A stretch of DNA of 64,000 nt from UBA1573 sp034005165 (GTDB lineage Bacteria > Pseudomonadota > Alphaproteobacteria > Micavibrionales > Micavibrionaceae). The DNA is taken from contig JAVEVE010000004.1 of assembly GCA_034005165.1 (NCBI GenBank), forward strand, positions 62,001-126,000, in the 5' to 3' direction. Shown piece after piece: positions 41,767 through 51,592 of this stretch (the stretch's first letter is position 1; every line of letters starts with the position of its first letter). Made by a program: the position numbers and the translations under genes. The notes beneath the pieces are model-generated. The model worked only from the letters and a program-made list of their open reading frames with translations. It ran no database searches and was not told the DNA's origin.

Positions 41767-44738
41767 TAGTCAAGATTTCGAGAAATCAGGGCCAGATTTC
41801 CTCCTGACGCCGTAATGTTATCTGAAACGGATTGTTCTATTGCGAAACGGTGCAGGTAATGCGGGCCTCCTGCCTTTGGCCCCGTCCCCGATAGCCCTTG
41901 CCCCCCGAATGGCTGGACCCCCACAACAGCACCGATCATGCTGCGGTTAATATAGATATTTCCAGCCTTGATTTTATCGCTAAGTTCTACAAAACGGCGC
42001 TCCAGGCGTGAATGCACCCCGAAGGTCAGGCCAAATCCGGTTGAGTTTATATCATGAATAACTGTTTCAAAATTCTCAGCCCTATAACGAATAATGTGCA
42101 GTATAGGGCCGAAAACCTCACCAGAGAGACGCGATATGTTGTCTATCTCATAGGCGCGTGGGGCAAAATACGTGCCCTTTAGAGCGCTGTCGGTCGGAAT
42201 TTCGGCAATTTTACGGGCGAAGCTATCAAGATAGGTGATATGTCTTTCCAGATTGCTTTGGGCTTCTTCATCAATAATCTGGCTGATATCTGAAGATGGA
42301 TCAGTTGCTGTTCCAACTTTTACCTGCAGCATTGCCCCTTTCAGAAGCTCGATAATTTTATCGGCAGTTTCGTCCTGCAAATAGAGAACGCGAAGGGCTG
42401 AACATCTTTGTCCTGCCGAGCCAAAAGCAGAAAGAATAACATCATCCACGACTTGTTCGGGGAGGGCGGTTGAGTCCACGATCATGGCATTTTGACCGCC
42501 CGTTTCCGCAATTAACGGTACAATCGGGCCTACCTTTTCCGCAAGGGTCCGGTTAATAATCTGAGCAACGGCAGTTGATCCTGTGAAGGCAACTCCTGCA
42601 ACATCTTTATGTGCAACTAGTTTTGCGCCAAGCTCCCCATCCCCGACCATGATTTGCAAAGCTTTTTCGGGAATTCCTGCCTTATGCAGCAAATCAACTG
42701 CAAATTTAGCAATCCGGGGCGTTTGTTCTGCTGGTTTTGCTATGACGCAGTTTCCTGCAGCTAGCGCTGCACTGACTTGTCCAAGAAAAATTGCGAGCGG
42801 AAAATTCCAGGGGGAAATGCAGATAAATGTACCTCGTCCACCTAATCTTATACGATTTAGCTCACCTGTTGGGCCGATCAGAGAGACCCCTGACCCAGAA
42901 AAATCCTTCTCTGCCAGTTCTGCATAATATCTCAGAAAATCAACAGCTTCGCGAATTTCGGCTATGGCATCAAACACTGTCTTTTTTGCTTCATTTCCCA
43001 GAAGATTCATAAGTTCGGATGTATGGAATTCCACTAAGTCAGATGCTTTTCTCAACAGATTTGCACGTACTTCCGCGCTGGTTCCTGACCAATCAGGGAA
43101 TATTTCTTTTGCTGCGCTAAAACTCCGGTCAATATCGGAGGGGGGTAAAAGTGTTGAAACGACAACAGGGCTTGTTATTTTGCTAAAAAATACTTCCCGA
43201 TGTTTTGCGACCGATAGATCATACCCGCGGGAGTTTTTCCTTGTTTCCCCATAAAGCTCGGCGGGTCTTGGCAGAGGGGAGATGGCAGATTCCTGCTTTA
43301 CTCGTGCCACAGGATCCGCTGCAATCACATCAAGCGGCGTTTCCGGATCGCGAAGTTTTGATACGAAGGAAGCATTTGCTCCGTTTTCAAGCATTCTGCG
43401 TACCAGATAGGGCAGCAAATCTTCATAAGGCCCCACTGGGGCATAAATTGTAACAGGAAGTTTCTCTTGTGTTAGCAGGATATCTCCTAAAGACGAGCCC
43501 ATCCCATGAAGACGCTGGAACTCAAACCCTTCTCTGTTTTCTCCTGCAAGTTCGAGGATTGCTGCTGCTGTATAGGCATTATGTGTTGCGAACATCGGAT
43601 AAATTCGACCGCGCAGCCCTAGAAGCTTTTGTGCGCAGGTTAGGTAGGATAAATCAGTTTGGCTTTTGCGCTGAAAAACCGGATAATCATTCCAGCTCCC
43701 TACTTGGGCACGTTTGATCTCCCCGTCCCAGTAGGCTCCTTTGACCAGACGAATTTGCAGCTTTACCCCATATGTTTCGGATAATTCTTCTATTTTATCA
43801 ATAACATAAGGTGCGCGACGGTCATATGCCTGTATGGCCAACCCAAATCCGCGCCAATCCTTATTTTCCAGTTTAGAGAGAACATCGTTTATAATCTGAA
43901 GTGAAAGCTCGAGGCGCTCAGACTCTTCGGCATCTACCGTCAAGGTCACGCCCTTTTGTGCAGCAATTTCTGCTAGCTTCAAAAGTTTCTCTGAAATAGC
44001 TGGGACACAAGTTTCAGCATGATACCAGTGATATCTTGGATGAAGCGCTGAGAGTTTTACAGACATGCCGTGACGGGCCTCTAATGGCCTTTCGAGATTT
44101 GCTGCTGCTGAAATTTTGTCCAATGCATAAATATATGCTTTAAAATAACGTTCGGCATCTTCGGCTGTCCTGGCCCCTTCGCCCAGTATATCAAAAGAAC
44201 AGCGGTAGCCTTTTTTAGCGGCAGAGGATTCCCCATTTGATAAGGCCTCTTCTATTGTGCGCCCCAAAACAAACTGGCTACCTAACCCTTTAACTGTCTC
44301 TATCATGGCCTTACGGATCACAGGTTTTCCGATAGCCCCAACTATTGATCCCATCCCAAGAGCTGATTTTGCCAATCCAAGGCCTTTGCTTGCACCCTTC
44401 ATCAGGAAGTTCTCACCCCCAACTTGTTTCCAGTCGGAGGCCAAGAGTTTCTCGGCGATCAGGAGATCGGCTGTTGCTGCGTCCGGAATACGCAACAAAG
44501 ATTCTGCCAGTGTCATCAAGGCGCGCCCTTCGGGCGATGTCAGAGAGTAATGTTGGAGAAACGTCTCAATTTCTGTGGTCTCTGCAGCAGATTTGCGGAT
44601 TTGCTCTATGAAGGCTCCGGCTTTGACGCGGATGCGTGCCGATCTGTCCTTATCCCATTTCAATTGGGCCAGAAGATTGCTTAGCACATCTTCGAGTGAA
44701 TGTTGGTCATAAGGCGGGAGAGAAACGGGTGTGGTCAT
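41766..44738 (-). CDS. putA: Bifunctional proline dehydrogenase/1-pyrroline-5-carboxylate dehydrogenase
   Basis: Oxidises proline to glutamate in two steps. The FAD-dependent half has SVKLSALHPRY and QIRLVKGAYWDGEIKRAQ (residues 230-370). The aldehyde-dehydrogenase half has ISPWNFPLAIFLGQVSAALAAGN, TGSTAVAQ and the catalytic Cys in AFGSAGQRCSALRVL. No N-terminal ribbon-helix-helix domain is present, so it is bifunctional and not a transcriptional repressor. The start MTTPVSLPPYD at 44738 is chosen; the frame reaches 44759. Its stop overlaps the transporter start. Confidence 0.94.
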   Translation of the reverse strand: MTTPVSLPPYDQHSLEDVLSNLLAQLKWDKDRSARIRVKAGAFIEQIRKSAAETTEIETFLQHYSLTSPEGRALMTLAESLLRIPDAATADLLIAEKLLASDWKQVGGENFLMKGASKGLGLAKSALGMGSIVGAIGKPVIRKAMIETVKGLGSQFVLGRTIEEALSNGESSAAKKGYRCSFDILGEGARTAEDAERYFKAYIYALDKISAAANLERPLEARHGMSVKLSALHPRYHWYHAETCVPAISEKLLKLAEIAAQKGVTLTVDAEESERLELSLQIINDVLSKLENKDWRGFGLAIQAYDRRAPYVIDKIEELSETYGVKLQIRLVKGAYWDGEIKRAQVGSWNDYPVFQRKSQTDLSYLTCAQKLLGLRGRIYPMFATHNAYTAAAILELAGENREGFEFQRLHGMGSSLGDILLTQEKLPVTIYAPVGPYEDLLPYLVRRMLENGANASFVSKLRDPETPLDVIAADPVARVKQESAISPLPRPAELYGETRKNSRGYDLSVAKHREVFFSKITSPVVVSTLLPPSDIDRSFSAAKEIFPDWSGTSAEVRANLLRKASDLVEFHTSELMNLLGNEAKKTVFDAIAEIREAVDFLRYYAELAEKDFSGSGVSLIGPTGELNRIRLGGRGTFICISPWNFPLAIFLGQVSAALAAGNCVIAKPAEQTPRIAKFAVDLLHKAGIPEKALQIMVGDGELGAKLVAHKDVAGVAFTGSTAVAQIINRTLAEKVGPIVPLIAETGGQNAMIVDSTALPEQVVDDVILSAFGSAGQRCSALRVLYLQDETADKIIELLKGAMLQVKVGTATDPSSDISQIIDEEAQSNLERHITYLDSFARKIAEIPTDSALKGTYFAPRAYEIDNISRLSGEVFGPILHIIRYRAENFETVIHDINSTGFGLTFGVHSRLERRFVELSDKIKAGNIYINRSMIGAVVGVQPFGGQGLSGTGPKAGGPHYLHRFAIEQSVSDNITASGGNLALISRNLD

Positions 44739-44743
44739 AGACT

Positions 44744-44772
44744 GAGTATAGCATTTCATCGAAAAACTGCTA
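44744..44772 (-). promoter_or_regulatory. Possible promoter of putA
   Basis: On the minus strand TTAGCA is followed after 17 bases by TATACT. The -10 element lies within the longer open frame and ends only six bases before the chosen ATG at 44738, so transcription would begin almost at the start codon, giving a leaderless mRNA. The -35 match is weak (4 of 6). Confidence 0.35.
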
Positions 44773-44782
44773 AAAGCTTTTT

Positions 44783-46159
44783 ATGGATGATTTTTCTGAT
44801 TTCAACTCTTCAGGTTCTGCCAGGTCAAATGTGCCGGAACTGAGTGTTTCCGAACTTGCGTTGTCTTTAAAACGAACGCTTGAGGATACTTACGGGCGTG
44901 TGCGTGTGCGTGGCGAGTTGTCTCGTGTCAAAATCCATAGCTCAGGACATGTGTATTCCGATCTCAAAGACGCTGATGCTGTCCTTAATATTGTCTGCTG
45001 GCGCGGAAATGTTGCCCGCCTTTCTATCAGACCCGAGGAAGGGCTTGATGTGGTGTGTACAGGCAAGATTACCTCTTATCCTGCGCGATCCAATTACCAG
45101 ATGGTTGTAGAGACGATGGAATTGGCCGGAGAAGGCGCCCTGCTTAAAATGCTTGAAGACAGGCGCAAACGATTGGCAGCCGAGGGGCTATTCGATGAAT
45201 CGCGCAAGAAATGTCGCCCCTTTTTGCCTGAGGTGATCGGGGTTATTACCTCCCCGACAGGGGCTGTTATTCGCGATATCCTCCATCGTTTGGAAGACCG
45301 CTTTCCGCGTCGCGTTTTGTTATGGCCTGTCAATGTTCAGGGCGATACTGCTGCGGAAGAGATTACACTGGCTATCCGTGGGATGAACAGTCTTGACGGA
45401 TCAAACCCATCCTTACCACGCCCCGATTTATTGATTGTTGCTAGGGGGGGCGGAAGTCTTGAAGATTTGATGCCCTTTAATGAGGAGAGTGTTGTGCGTG
45501 CCGCTGCGGATAGCGCGATTCCCCTTATCTCTGCTGTAGGGCATGAAACGGATACCACTTTGATAGATTATGCTGCGGATTTGCGTGCGCCTACGCCCAC
45601 GGCCGCTGCGGAGATGGCTGTTCCCGAAAGAGTTTTGCTGCAAAACGGGTTACATGAAGCATCAACACGCCTAAGCGGTTTATTGCAAGCTCTTGTAAAG
45701 ACCTTTGTGCAGCATTTGGGGCATTTATCAGCTAGGTTGGGTGAGCCCGATCGCTTTTTCGACATACGAGAGCAGAAATTGGATCATGTCTCAGATCGGT
45801 TAGCCCATGCGCTGGGGGATATGATTTACCGCAAGGATCAGGTTTTTGGCCGGCTGTCTGGTCGGCTTCCGCACCCGCGTCAACGACTTGATCTGGCGCA
45901 AAATGGTTTTAGCCATGCAGATCAAGGGCTGAAGCGTGCCGGAGATGGCTTATTTCAGGATGCTGTGCTGAAACTCTCACATGTTTCGAAAATGCTTGAG
46001 TTGCTCTCATTCAAATCGGTTCTGGGCCGTGGCTTTGCTGTCATAAGGGATGAAGAAGGTAAACCTTTAACGCGAGCAGAAGAAATTTTGGCGCAAGATA
46101 GGGTAACTATCGAGATGCAAGACGGATCGCTTAAAACAATTGTTGAAGAAAAGCTATAA
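44783..46159 (+). CDS. xseA: Exodeoxyribonuclease VII large subunit
   Basis: With XseB it degrades single-stranded DNA. The N-terminal OB fold is RGELSRVKIHSSGHVYSDLKD, followed by the catalytic-core signature GVITSPTGAVIRDILHRLEDRFP, LIVARGGGSLEDLMPFNEE and SAVGHETDTTLIDYAADLRAPTPTAAAE. 458 residues. It is divergent from putA with a 44-base gap. The small subunit gene xseB is not next to it. Confidence 0.95.
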   Translation: MDDFSDFNSSGSARSNVPELSVSELALSLKRTLEDTYGRVRVRGELSRVKIHSSGHVYSDLKDADAVLNIVCWRGNVARLSIRPEEGLDVVCTGKITSYPARSNYQMVVETMELAGEGALLKMLEDRRKRLAAEGLFDESRKKCRPFLPEVIGVITSPTGAVIRDILHRLEDRFPRRVLLWPVNVQGDTAAEEITLAIRGMNSLDGSNPSLPRPDLLIVARGGGSLEDLMPFNEESVVRAAADSAIPLISAVGHETDTTLIDYAADLRAPTPTAAAEMAVPERVLLQNGLHEASTRLSGLLQALVKTFVQHLGHLSARLGEPDRFFDIREQKLDHVSDRLAHALGDMIYRKDQVFGRLSGRLPHPRQRLDLAQNGFSHADQGLKRAGDGLFQDAVLKLSHVSKMLELLSFKSVLGRGFAVIRDEEGKPLTRAEEILAQDRVTIEMQDGSLKTIVEEKL

Positions 46160-46177
46160 ATATCATAAGACAAAGCA

Positions 46178-46681
46178 ATGAGATTATCCTTAAATGAATT
46201 GCTGGAAAAGCTAGGTGTTGGCTATGTTTTGTCTGCCTATGAAACTTTTCCGTGGTCGGCTTATGATGGCGCTACAGGACGGACTTGTAGTGCTGAGATC
46301 CGTATGAACCCTGATGGGGATGAACTGGAAGCCGAATTGCAGATCATGTATGACGATCCTCCTGAAGGAAAATCAAGTGTCGAGCAGATTATGTGGGCCA
46401 AATTCAAGCCACATCTTCAGACGCAGTGGGATACATCCGATCTTTGGGTTCGTCGCGAGAATTGGTCCGGTAAGGTTTATAACTGGGAAGAAAAATGCTG
46501 TAATTTTTTCAGGTGCTGCATCACGGAACTCGAGCAAGGTCTGATCCCCGATGTGGATGCAATTCTCGAACGCGAATTGTCGGAGAAAGAAAAATTTTCA
46601 GGTTCCAGAGGTGGTGGTGGCGGGAAGTCGCCAAAGATCAGGCCGGAGCAGTTGTTGAATATGAAAGGTCAGGGGTTCTAG
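46178..46681 (+). CDS. Hypothetical protein, 167 aa
   Basis: A soluble protein. The first 115 residues are acidic with several Trp; a pair of Cys pairs appear in KCCNFFRCCITELEQG. The C-terminus is Gly-rich (SRGGGGGKSPKIRP). It is 18 bases after xseA and likely co-transcribed. Its stop is within a terminator-like hairpin. Function unknown. Confidence 0.6.
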   Translation: MRLSLNELLEKLGVGYVLSAYETFPWSAYDGATGRTCSAEIRMNPDGDELEAELQIMYDDPPEGKSSVEQIMWAKFKPHLQTQWDTSDLWVRRENWSGKVYNWEEKCCNFFRCCITELEQGLIPDVDAILERELSEKEKFSGSRGGGGGKSPKIRPEQLLNMKGQGF

Positions 46682-46693
46682 GACCCCTTTCTG
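46671..46693 (+). terminator. Hairpin overlapping the stop of the gene at 46178
   Basis: AGGGGT and ACCCCT pair around TCTAGG, which contains the stop codon, and TTTCTGT follows. The T run is short, so it is a moderate candidate. Confidence 0.4.
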
Positions 46694-46711
46694 TATAGTC
46701 CGATTTGCGGA

Positions 46712-47359
46712 TTAGTAAGCGACAACTATGCCGTATTCAGTTGCGATTTCTTTCAGACCACCCTCAGTCAGAGATCCTGTCCCTTCAAAAAACCAGTTTG
46801 GCCCGTTTCTCTCCAGAAATCCTACGATAACTGCAGTGGATTTAGGATGATCTCTAAATTCCTGATCCAGATTGAACCGCATCAATTCGATACCGTTTTC
46901 ATCATTTAGTACCCTTAGGAAGCAGTTTCTTACACTTTGGAAGGTTTGCTCCTTTACTTCCGCATCGTAAATAGAAATGACAAAAGCCAGACGATAGACT
47001 TCGAACGGAAGGGACATCAGGTCAACGAGAACATTTTCATCATCTCCATCCCCTGCTCCTGTTCTATTGTCTCCCATATGCTCCACGGAGCCTTCCAGGC
47101 TTTTTAGATTATTGTAAAAAACAAAATCTTCATCCATGCGAGTTTGATTGTTTTTATCCAAAAGGAAAATGCTCAAATCCAGATCGGGAGCTTCTTTCTC
47201 AAAGCCGATGACATCCCAGCCTACACCGATCATCAAGCGCCGAAGGGTCGGATCAAGGCGGGTCAAATTAACCTGCTCTCCGCGTTTCAGCTTGAATGTT
47301 TCGTTCGTGTCGCTATTAACGTTTAGATGTATTGTCTCAGTAAAATTGTTATCACTCAT
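46712..47359 (-). CDS. TerD-family stress protein
   Basis: The TerD fold: ETFKLKRGEQVNLTRLDPTLRRLMIGVGWDV near the start, DLDLSIFLLDKN, then GDNRTGAGDGDDENV, the acidic calcium-binding loop, and FVISIYDAE. Calcium-binding TerD proteins act in tellurite and general stress tolerance. 215 residues, slightly longer than the typical 190-200. It is unaccompanied by other ter genes apart from the terA-like gene at 36.4 kb. Convergent to the gene at 46178. Confidence 0.85.
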   Translation of the reverse strand: MSDNNFTETIHLNVNSDTNETFKLKRGEQVNLTRLDPTLRRLMIGVGWDVIGFEKEAPDLDLSIFLLDKNNQTRMDEDFVFYNNLKSLEGSVEHMGDNRTGAGDGDDENVLVDLMSLPFEVYRLAFVISIYDAEVKEQTFQSVRNCFLRVLNDENGIELMRFNLDQEFRDHPKSTAVIVGFLERNGPNWFFEGTGSLTEGGLKEIATEYGIVVAY

Positions 47360-47473
47360 GATTTGGTCCGCTAGATTCAGGCAAATTCGGCTAGTTTTGC
47401 CTGATTATATATAAGTCTTTCTTACTTATCCATCTGTTACATTAAAAAACCTAATATATCCTTGATAGGATAA

Positions 47474-48193
47474 TTATGAGGCGTCAGGGATTGGTGTTTT
47501 TTGTGCTTCGATTTCATCATCGGCAGTTTCAAACAAATACCATGTCGGATCTTTTGATTTTACGTCTTTTCCGAAAGTCCACACGTCATTCATGACTGTA
47601 ATTTTATCAGGATTTCCAGAGATAATCATCCCTTCTCTATCGCGAATAACACATGTCTCCTCTGCGATGAAGCGCAGCTTTATAAAGGCCATTCTATCGA
47701 GGCGTGTAATTCCCAAAATTTCTGCACTTTTAACCTGATGAATATCAGTCTGCACAGTTTCCCCGCGGTCCTGACGGTTATGGATTTCTCCTTCGAAGGC
47801 ATTATAGACGCCAGGTGACAGCAGATCTTTCAATGTTCTCAGGTCACCTTGAGCAAAAGACTCTACAATCAGGGCGAAGGCGTCTTTTGCTCCATTTACG
47901 AATTTAACAGGATTAAACCCAGGGACAGCGTATGTTAACTCCATCAGGCTTTGGGTAATTTCCGGATTTTCGATTTTTAGAGCTTTTATGCTTCTCTCTG
48001 ATAGGTCTTCAGTCATATCGAGAACCAGTTTTTCCGATGGCTCCCCGTTTTTCTCCCTATTCATATGCTCTTCCAGCTTACTGATAGACTCAGATCTGTC
48101 ATTTTCCTCTCCGTTACGTGTTCCAAGCACATTACGAAGCCAGATAACCAGAACAATTGTAATTGCCACATATATCATGAGGTCTGCGGGCAC
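47474..48193 (-). CDS. timA: Tim44-like (TimA) inner-membrane protein
   Basis: A single N-terminal membrane helix (about residues 5-20) is followed by a charged linker and a Tim44/Tim44-like NTF2-fold domain (FVNGAKDAFALIVESFAQGDLRTLKDLLSPGVYNAFEGEI, then MNDVWTFGKDVKSKDPTWYLFETAD). In alphaproteobacteria this gene lies near secB, as here, and relatives of mitochondrial Tim44 are proposed to help protein export. The fxsA gene often between them is not seen. 239 residues. Confidence 0.85.
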   Translation of the reverse strand: MPADLMIYVAITIVLVIWLRNVLGTRNGEENDRSESISKLEEHMNREKNGEPSEKLVLDMTEDLSERSIKALKIENPEITQSLMELTYAVPGFNPVKFVNGAKDAFALIVESFAQGDLRTLKDLLSPGVYNAFEGEIHNRQDRGETVQTDIHQVKSAEILGITRLDRMAFIKLRFIAEETCVIRDREGMIISGNPDKITVMNDVWTFGKDVKSKDPTWYLFETADDEIEAQKTPIPDAS

Positions 48194-48408
48194 GGGAGAT
48201 ATCCTTTATATAAAAGTTCTATAGGTGTATTCACAAATCTCTCCCAATATAGGTGATTTGTCGCAATCTACAAGTGAAAGAGGCATTCTCCAGTAAAGAT
48301 ATTGATGACTAAACGTACTTGATAAGATTGAACCCGCCCATTTTTTCTGCTAACCAAGGGAAGCTCTCAGGCATATTTGCCAGATTTTTAGAATAAGGAA
48401 CGCATATA

Positions 48409-48957
48409 ATGACACAACCAACCGGAATTCCTGCAAACTCGTCCAATGGTGCTGACCAGTCTGGAGCTCTTAGTCCGTCCAATTTACCCGTCATGATACA
48501 TGCCCAATATGTGAAAGATGTCTCTTTCGAAAATCCCGGAGCCCCATTTTCCCTGAAGTCAGGTTCCGAGCAACCAAAACTAGATGTGAATATCACCCTT
48601 GATGCAAAGCCTCTTGAAGATCCTCAAGTCAAAGCACTATTTGAGGTGTCATTGCGCTTGTCTGCACGTGCTGTACGTGGTGAACAAACTGTATATATTG
48701 CCGAGGTTCTTTATAGTGTAGCAGCGTCCATGCCAAACGTGGCCGAAGAACATCACCATCCTCTGCTCCTTGTTGAAATTCCAAAGCTGGCATTCCCCTT
48801 CGCCCGCAAAATTCTGGCCGATCTCGTTCAGGATGGGGGGTATCCGCCTCTGCTTTTGGGGCCAGTTGATTTTGCGGCCATGTATTTGGCCAGATTTTCC
48901 GGACAAAATCAGGGGGGCGGGCAAGCAAGTGAAGAAAAATCACAGGCATCCGCTTAA
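48409..48957 (+). CDS. secB: Protein-export chaperone SecB
   Basis: Tetrameric chaperone that delivers precursors to SecA. The core begins at IHAQYVKDVSFENPGAP and includes EVLYSVAASMPNVAEEHHHPLLLVEIPKLAFPFARKILADLVQDGGYPPLLLGPVDFAAMY. 182 residues with a polar N-terminal extension of about 25. It is divergent from the Tim44-like gene. Confidence 0.95.
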   Translation: MTQPTGIPANSSNGADQSGALSPSNLPVMIHAQYVKDVSFENPGAPFSLKSGSEQPKLDVNITLDAKPLEDPQVKALFEVSLRLSARAVRGEQTVYIAEVLYSVAASMPNVAEEHHHPLLLVEIPKLAFPFARKILADLVQDGGYPPLLLGPVDFAAMYLARFSGQNQGGGQASEEKSQASA

Positions 48958-49006
48958 CAAAGTCTTTCTGTGAAGGCTTGGATCAAATCGTGAATCTAAT
49001 AGAATC

Positions 49007-49033
49007 AAGGGGTTGAATACAGCCCCTTTTCTT
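49007..49033 (+). terminator. Terminator after secB
   Basis: AAGGGG and CCCCTT pair around a TTGAATACAG-type loop and are followed by TTCTT, 50 bases after the secB stop. Confidence 0.65.
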
Positions 49034-49197
49034 ATATGTAAAATCTATTAGGATTATATTAACCCTTTGAAATAAAATGGTTTTTCTCCTTATCTGGTTA
49101 CCTTCCATTAACCATCCACCCGTAGAATGGGAACGTGGACAGGCAAATATTTGTTTGCCGTTCTTGACAGTTATAAATGGGGTTGGGGCCTTATAAA

Positions 49198-50472
49198 ATG
49201 GATAACACAACTGAAACCGGGGATACCGGCATAACTCAGGATACCGAACTGCAAATCTGGCCGCAGGAAATCTGCCGTTTTGCTTACACGCTGAATAATT
49301 CTCAGCCAGTTCGCTGTACATGGATTAGCGATCAACCGCTTTTTTATTCAGATTATGATGAGGCCCTTGAAGAAGATGACTTCCTTCTGGATGATCCTGT
49401 TTTAAAGGCGTTGGAGATGGATATTGCAGATTTACGTGCAAAAACAACAGCTTACGAGAAAATTGCCCAGGAATTCGCTGAAGTTGAAGAGGACAAAATT
49501 TGTTTGTTCAGGGAAGATGCTTCCTTTATGACTCAAAATACAGTTGATCTGGCAAGTGATTTGGCAGAGCAGAAAGACCGCCTTTATAAATTGGCAGCAG
49601 ACAGTCGTCTGGCTTCCCAGTATCTTAGCTTTGCGACATTGCAAGGTGTTGAGGTCTCTTTGAGCAATCAGGTTACGGATGCCTCTTATGATCGTGATAC
49701 ACAGACAATCCTGATTCGTCAGGACATGAATGTTGTGGATCAGATTATGCTAATGACGCGCGAATTGCGTCGTATGTATCAGCATCGCCACGGGGCAGGA
49801 TTGCACCCATTAGCCTTGCACCCGGATTATGCGGTTCTTGTGAATCGTGCGCAAACAGCTGATCTGGCTGTTAGTATGATCCGCGTGGCATGGGAACTTC
49901 ATTTGGCAGGACATAAAGATGTATGGGCAAGAATTGAAAACTCTCCATTGTCTGATTTGGGCCGCGCTTTTGCCAGAGAGGCTATTACAGATTTTCGCTC
50001 TATCCAGAACGGCATTGCTGCGCGCACGACGTTTGAATCATGGTTCCTGTCCGAACGGTGCCGCAAAGCAGATCGTGTTCTAATCCAACAGATGCTTGCA
50101 GATTATCAAGGGTATAGCTTTTCCGATAATATTGAAGCTTCTCGCGTGATTGCAGTAGATATGATGCGTGCATTGGGAACAGTTCCATTCGGACAGAATT
50201 ATATTGAGGGTGTTGTTTCCCAGATTATGGTTGATCCGGTCTTCACAGATGTTCGTGATCGTTCAAATGCTAACTTCTTATGGTTTATCAAGTTTGAACG
50301 TTCTTTCACGGAAGCCGAAAAAGAAGTTGCGGCCAAGGAAACAAAAGAACGTGAGAGTGCGCAGGTTATTACCTTTCCAAAGCGAAAAACTGTTGCGGCC
50401 TCTGCTGTTGCAAGAGGTGAGAGATGCGCCGGAGAGGTTGTTGATTTGTTGAGCCGTGTCTCGATTGAATAG
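49198..50472 (+). CDS. Conserved hypothetical protein (DUF6782-like putative metallopeptidase)
   Basis: A 424-residue soluble protein. An acidic N-terminal third (ALEEDDFLLDDP) is followed by a long coiled-coil-like stretch and a conserved core: DQIMLMTRELRRMYQHRHGAGLHPLALHPDYAVLVNRAQTADLAV, FESWFLSERCRKADRVLIQQML, with histidines that could bind metal. This order matches what I remember of an alphaproteobacterial DUF6782 family; that name is recall, not a search. ATG 49177 is in frame but without a better ribosome site. It converges on ubiA. Confidence 0.6.
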   Translation: MDNTTETGDTGITQDTELQIWPQEICRFAYTLNNSQPVRCTWISDQPLFYSDYDEALEEDDFLLDDPVLKALEMDIADLRAKTTAYEKIAQEFAEVEEDKICLFREDASFMTQNTVDLASDLAEQKDRLYKLAADSRLASQYLSFATLQGVEVSLSNQVTDASYDRDTQTILIRQDMNVVDQIMLMTRELRRMYQHRHGAGLHPLALHPDYAVLVNRAQTADLAVSMIRVAWELHLAGHKDVWARIENSPLSDLGRAFAREAITDFRSIQNGIAARTTFESWFLSERCRKADRVLIQQMLADYQGYSFSDNIEASRVIAVDMMRALGTVPFGQNYIEGVVSQIMVDPVFTDVRDRSNANFLWFIKFERSFTEAEKEVAAKETKERESAQVITFPKRKTVAASAVARGERCAGEVVDLLSRVSIE

Positions 50473-50512
50473 AAATTATAGAATTCTAGGCTTCTTTCTG
50501 TTTGAAGTTGAG

Positions 50513-50542
50513 TTTCGGGCGTGGCAGTTGCTGCGCCCGAAA
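50513..50542. terminator. Bidirectional hairpin between the 49.2-kb gene and ubiA
   Basis: TTTCGGGCG and CGCCCGAAA form a nine-base-pair stem with a 12-base loop in the 78 bases between the convergent genes. T tracts are weak on both sides, so termination in either direction is only likely. Confidence 0.5.
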
Positions 50543-50550
50543 ATTCTTTA

Positions 50551-51477
50551 TCAAGAGACAAAAGCCAAAGCGATGACAGCACAGAGAATAATACCGAAGT
50601 CGCGATTGCTTTTAAAAATTCTCAAGGAAGAATGAGGGTCCTCTTCATTCCAGTTCTTATATTGCCAAAGAAGATGTGTGCAGCAAAAAACAGCACAAAC
50701 TACTATCCAAAGAGGTAGATCGGCCAAAAGGAGAGCCAGAAGCAGGAAGTAGGTTGTCAGCGCATAGAAGAGTCCGACGAAGGCCTTGATTTCTGTGCCG
50801 AATTTTAGGGCTGTGGACTTGATCCCCACAAGAGCGTCATCCCCCATATCCTGTTGCGCGTAAATTGTGTCATACCCTAATGTCCAGAAAAATCCTGCGG
50901 CATAAAGCGCAAGACTATAGCTGTGCGGTAAATCGTTCATTATGGCGCTTGCTCCCATTAACGCGCCAAAGTTAAATGTGAGTCCTAGGGCCGCTTGAGG
51001 GTACCATGTTACCCTTTTCGCCAGAGGGTAGAGGCAAACAGGGATCAGGGATAACACCCCCAGACAGATCGTATACGTATTAAATTGCAGCAAAATGAAC
51101 AAGCCAAGCAATAACAGCAAAAATAGAAACAGAACGGCTTGACTAGGTTTGACGGTTCCCGCCGCCAGAGGTCGGTTTTTAGTTCGTTCGACTTGCTTAT
51201 CATAGTCTTTGTCCCACAAATCATTGATGATGCACCCTGCGCCGCGCATAATTATGGCTCCTATAGCAAATAAGAGCATATAAAGGAGTAAATCGCTGCC
51301 CATGACCTTAACAGGAGCAAGCAATAAGGCCCACCAACCGGGTAGTAAGAGCAGCCATGTTCCGATAGGGCGGTCCAGCCTCATCAGGAGCAAATAAGGG
51401 CGTATCGCAGTGGGCGTATAACGAATCCAGCCGGTAATATTGATATCAGTATGAGAAGCTTGAGGAGTCTGGGTCAT
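50551..51477 (-). CDS. ubiA: 4-hydroxybenzoate polyprenyltransferase
   Basis: Prenylates 4-hydroxybenzoate for ubiquinone. Nine or so membrane helices and the two Asp-rich motifs: NDLWDKDYDKQVERTKNRP and YDTIYAQQDMGDD. Start is MTQTPQASH at 51477 with AGGAA about 12 bases before; the frame reaches 51513. About 308 residues. It serves the respiratory chain that coxB and ctaD complete. Confidence 0.93.
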   Translation of the reverse strand: MTQTPQASHTDINITGWIRYTPTAIRPYLLLMRLDRPIGTWLLLLPGWWALLLAPVKVMGSDLLLYMLLFAIGAIIMRGAGCIINDLWDKDYDKQVERTKNRPLAAGTVKPSQAVLFLFLLLLLGLFILLQFNTYTICLGVLSLIPVCLYPLAKRVTWYPQAALGLTFNFGALMGASAIMNDLPHSYSLALYAAGFFWTLGYDTIYAQQDMGDDALVGIKSTALKFGTEIKAFVGLFYALTTYFLLLALLLADLPLWIVVCAVFCCTHLLWQYKNWNEEDPHSSLRIFKSNRDFGIILCAVIALAFVS

Positions 51478-51592
51478 GTCAGCTACTATTCCTGAAAGAA
51501 ACAATATTGACAAGATACGCTTCTTTTACTATTTTATGTAAAAATAAATTACCAAAAGGTATAAGCCAATAAAATAAAAATAGGTGTGAGAT

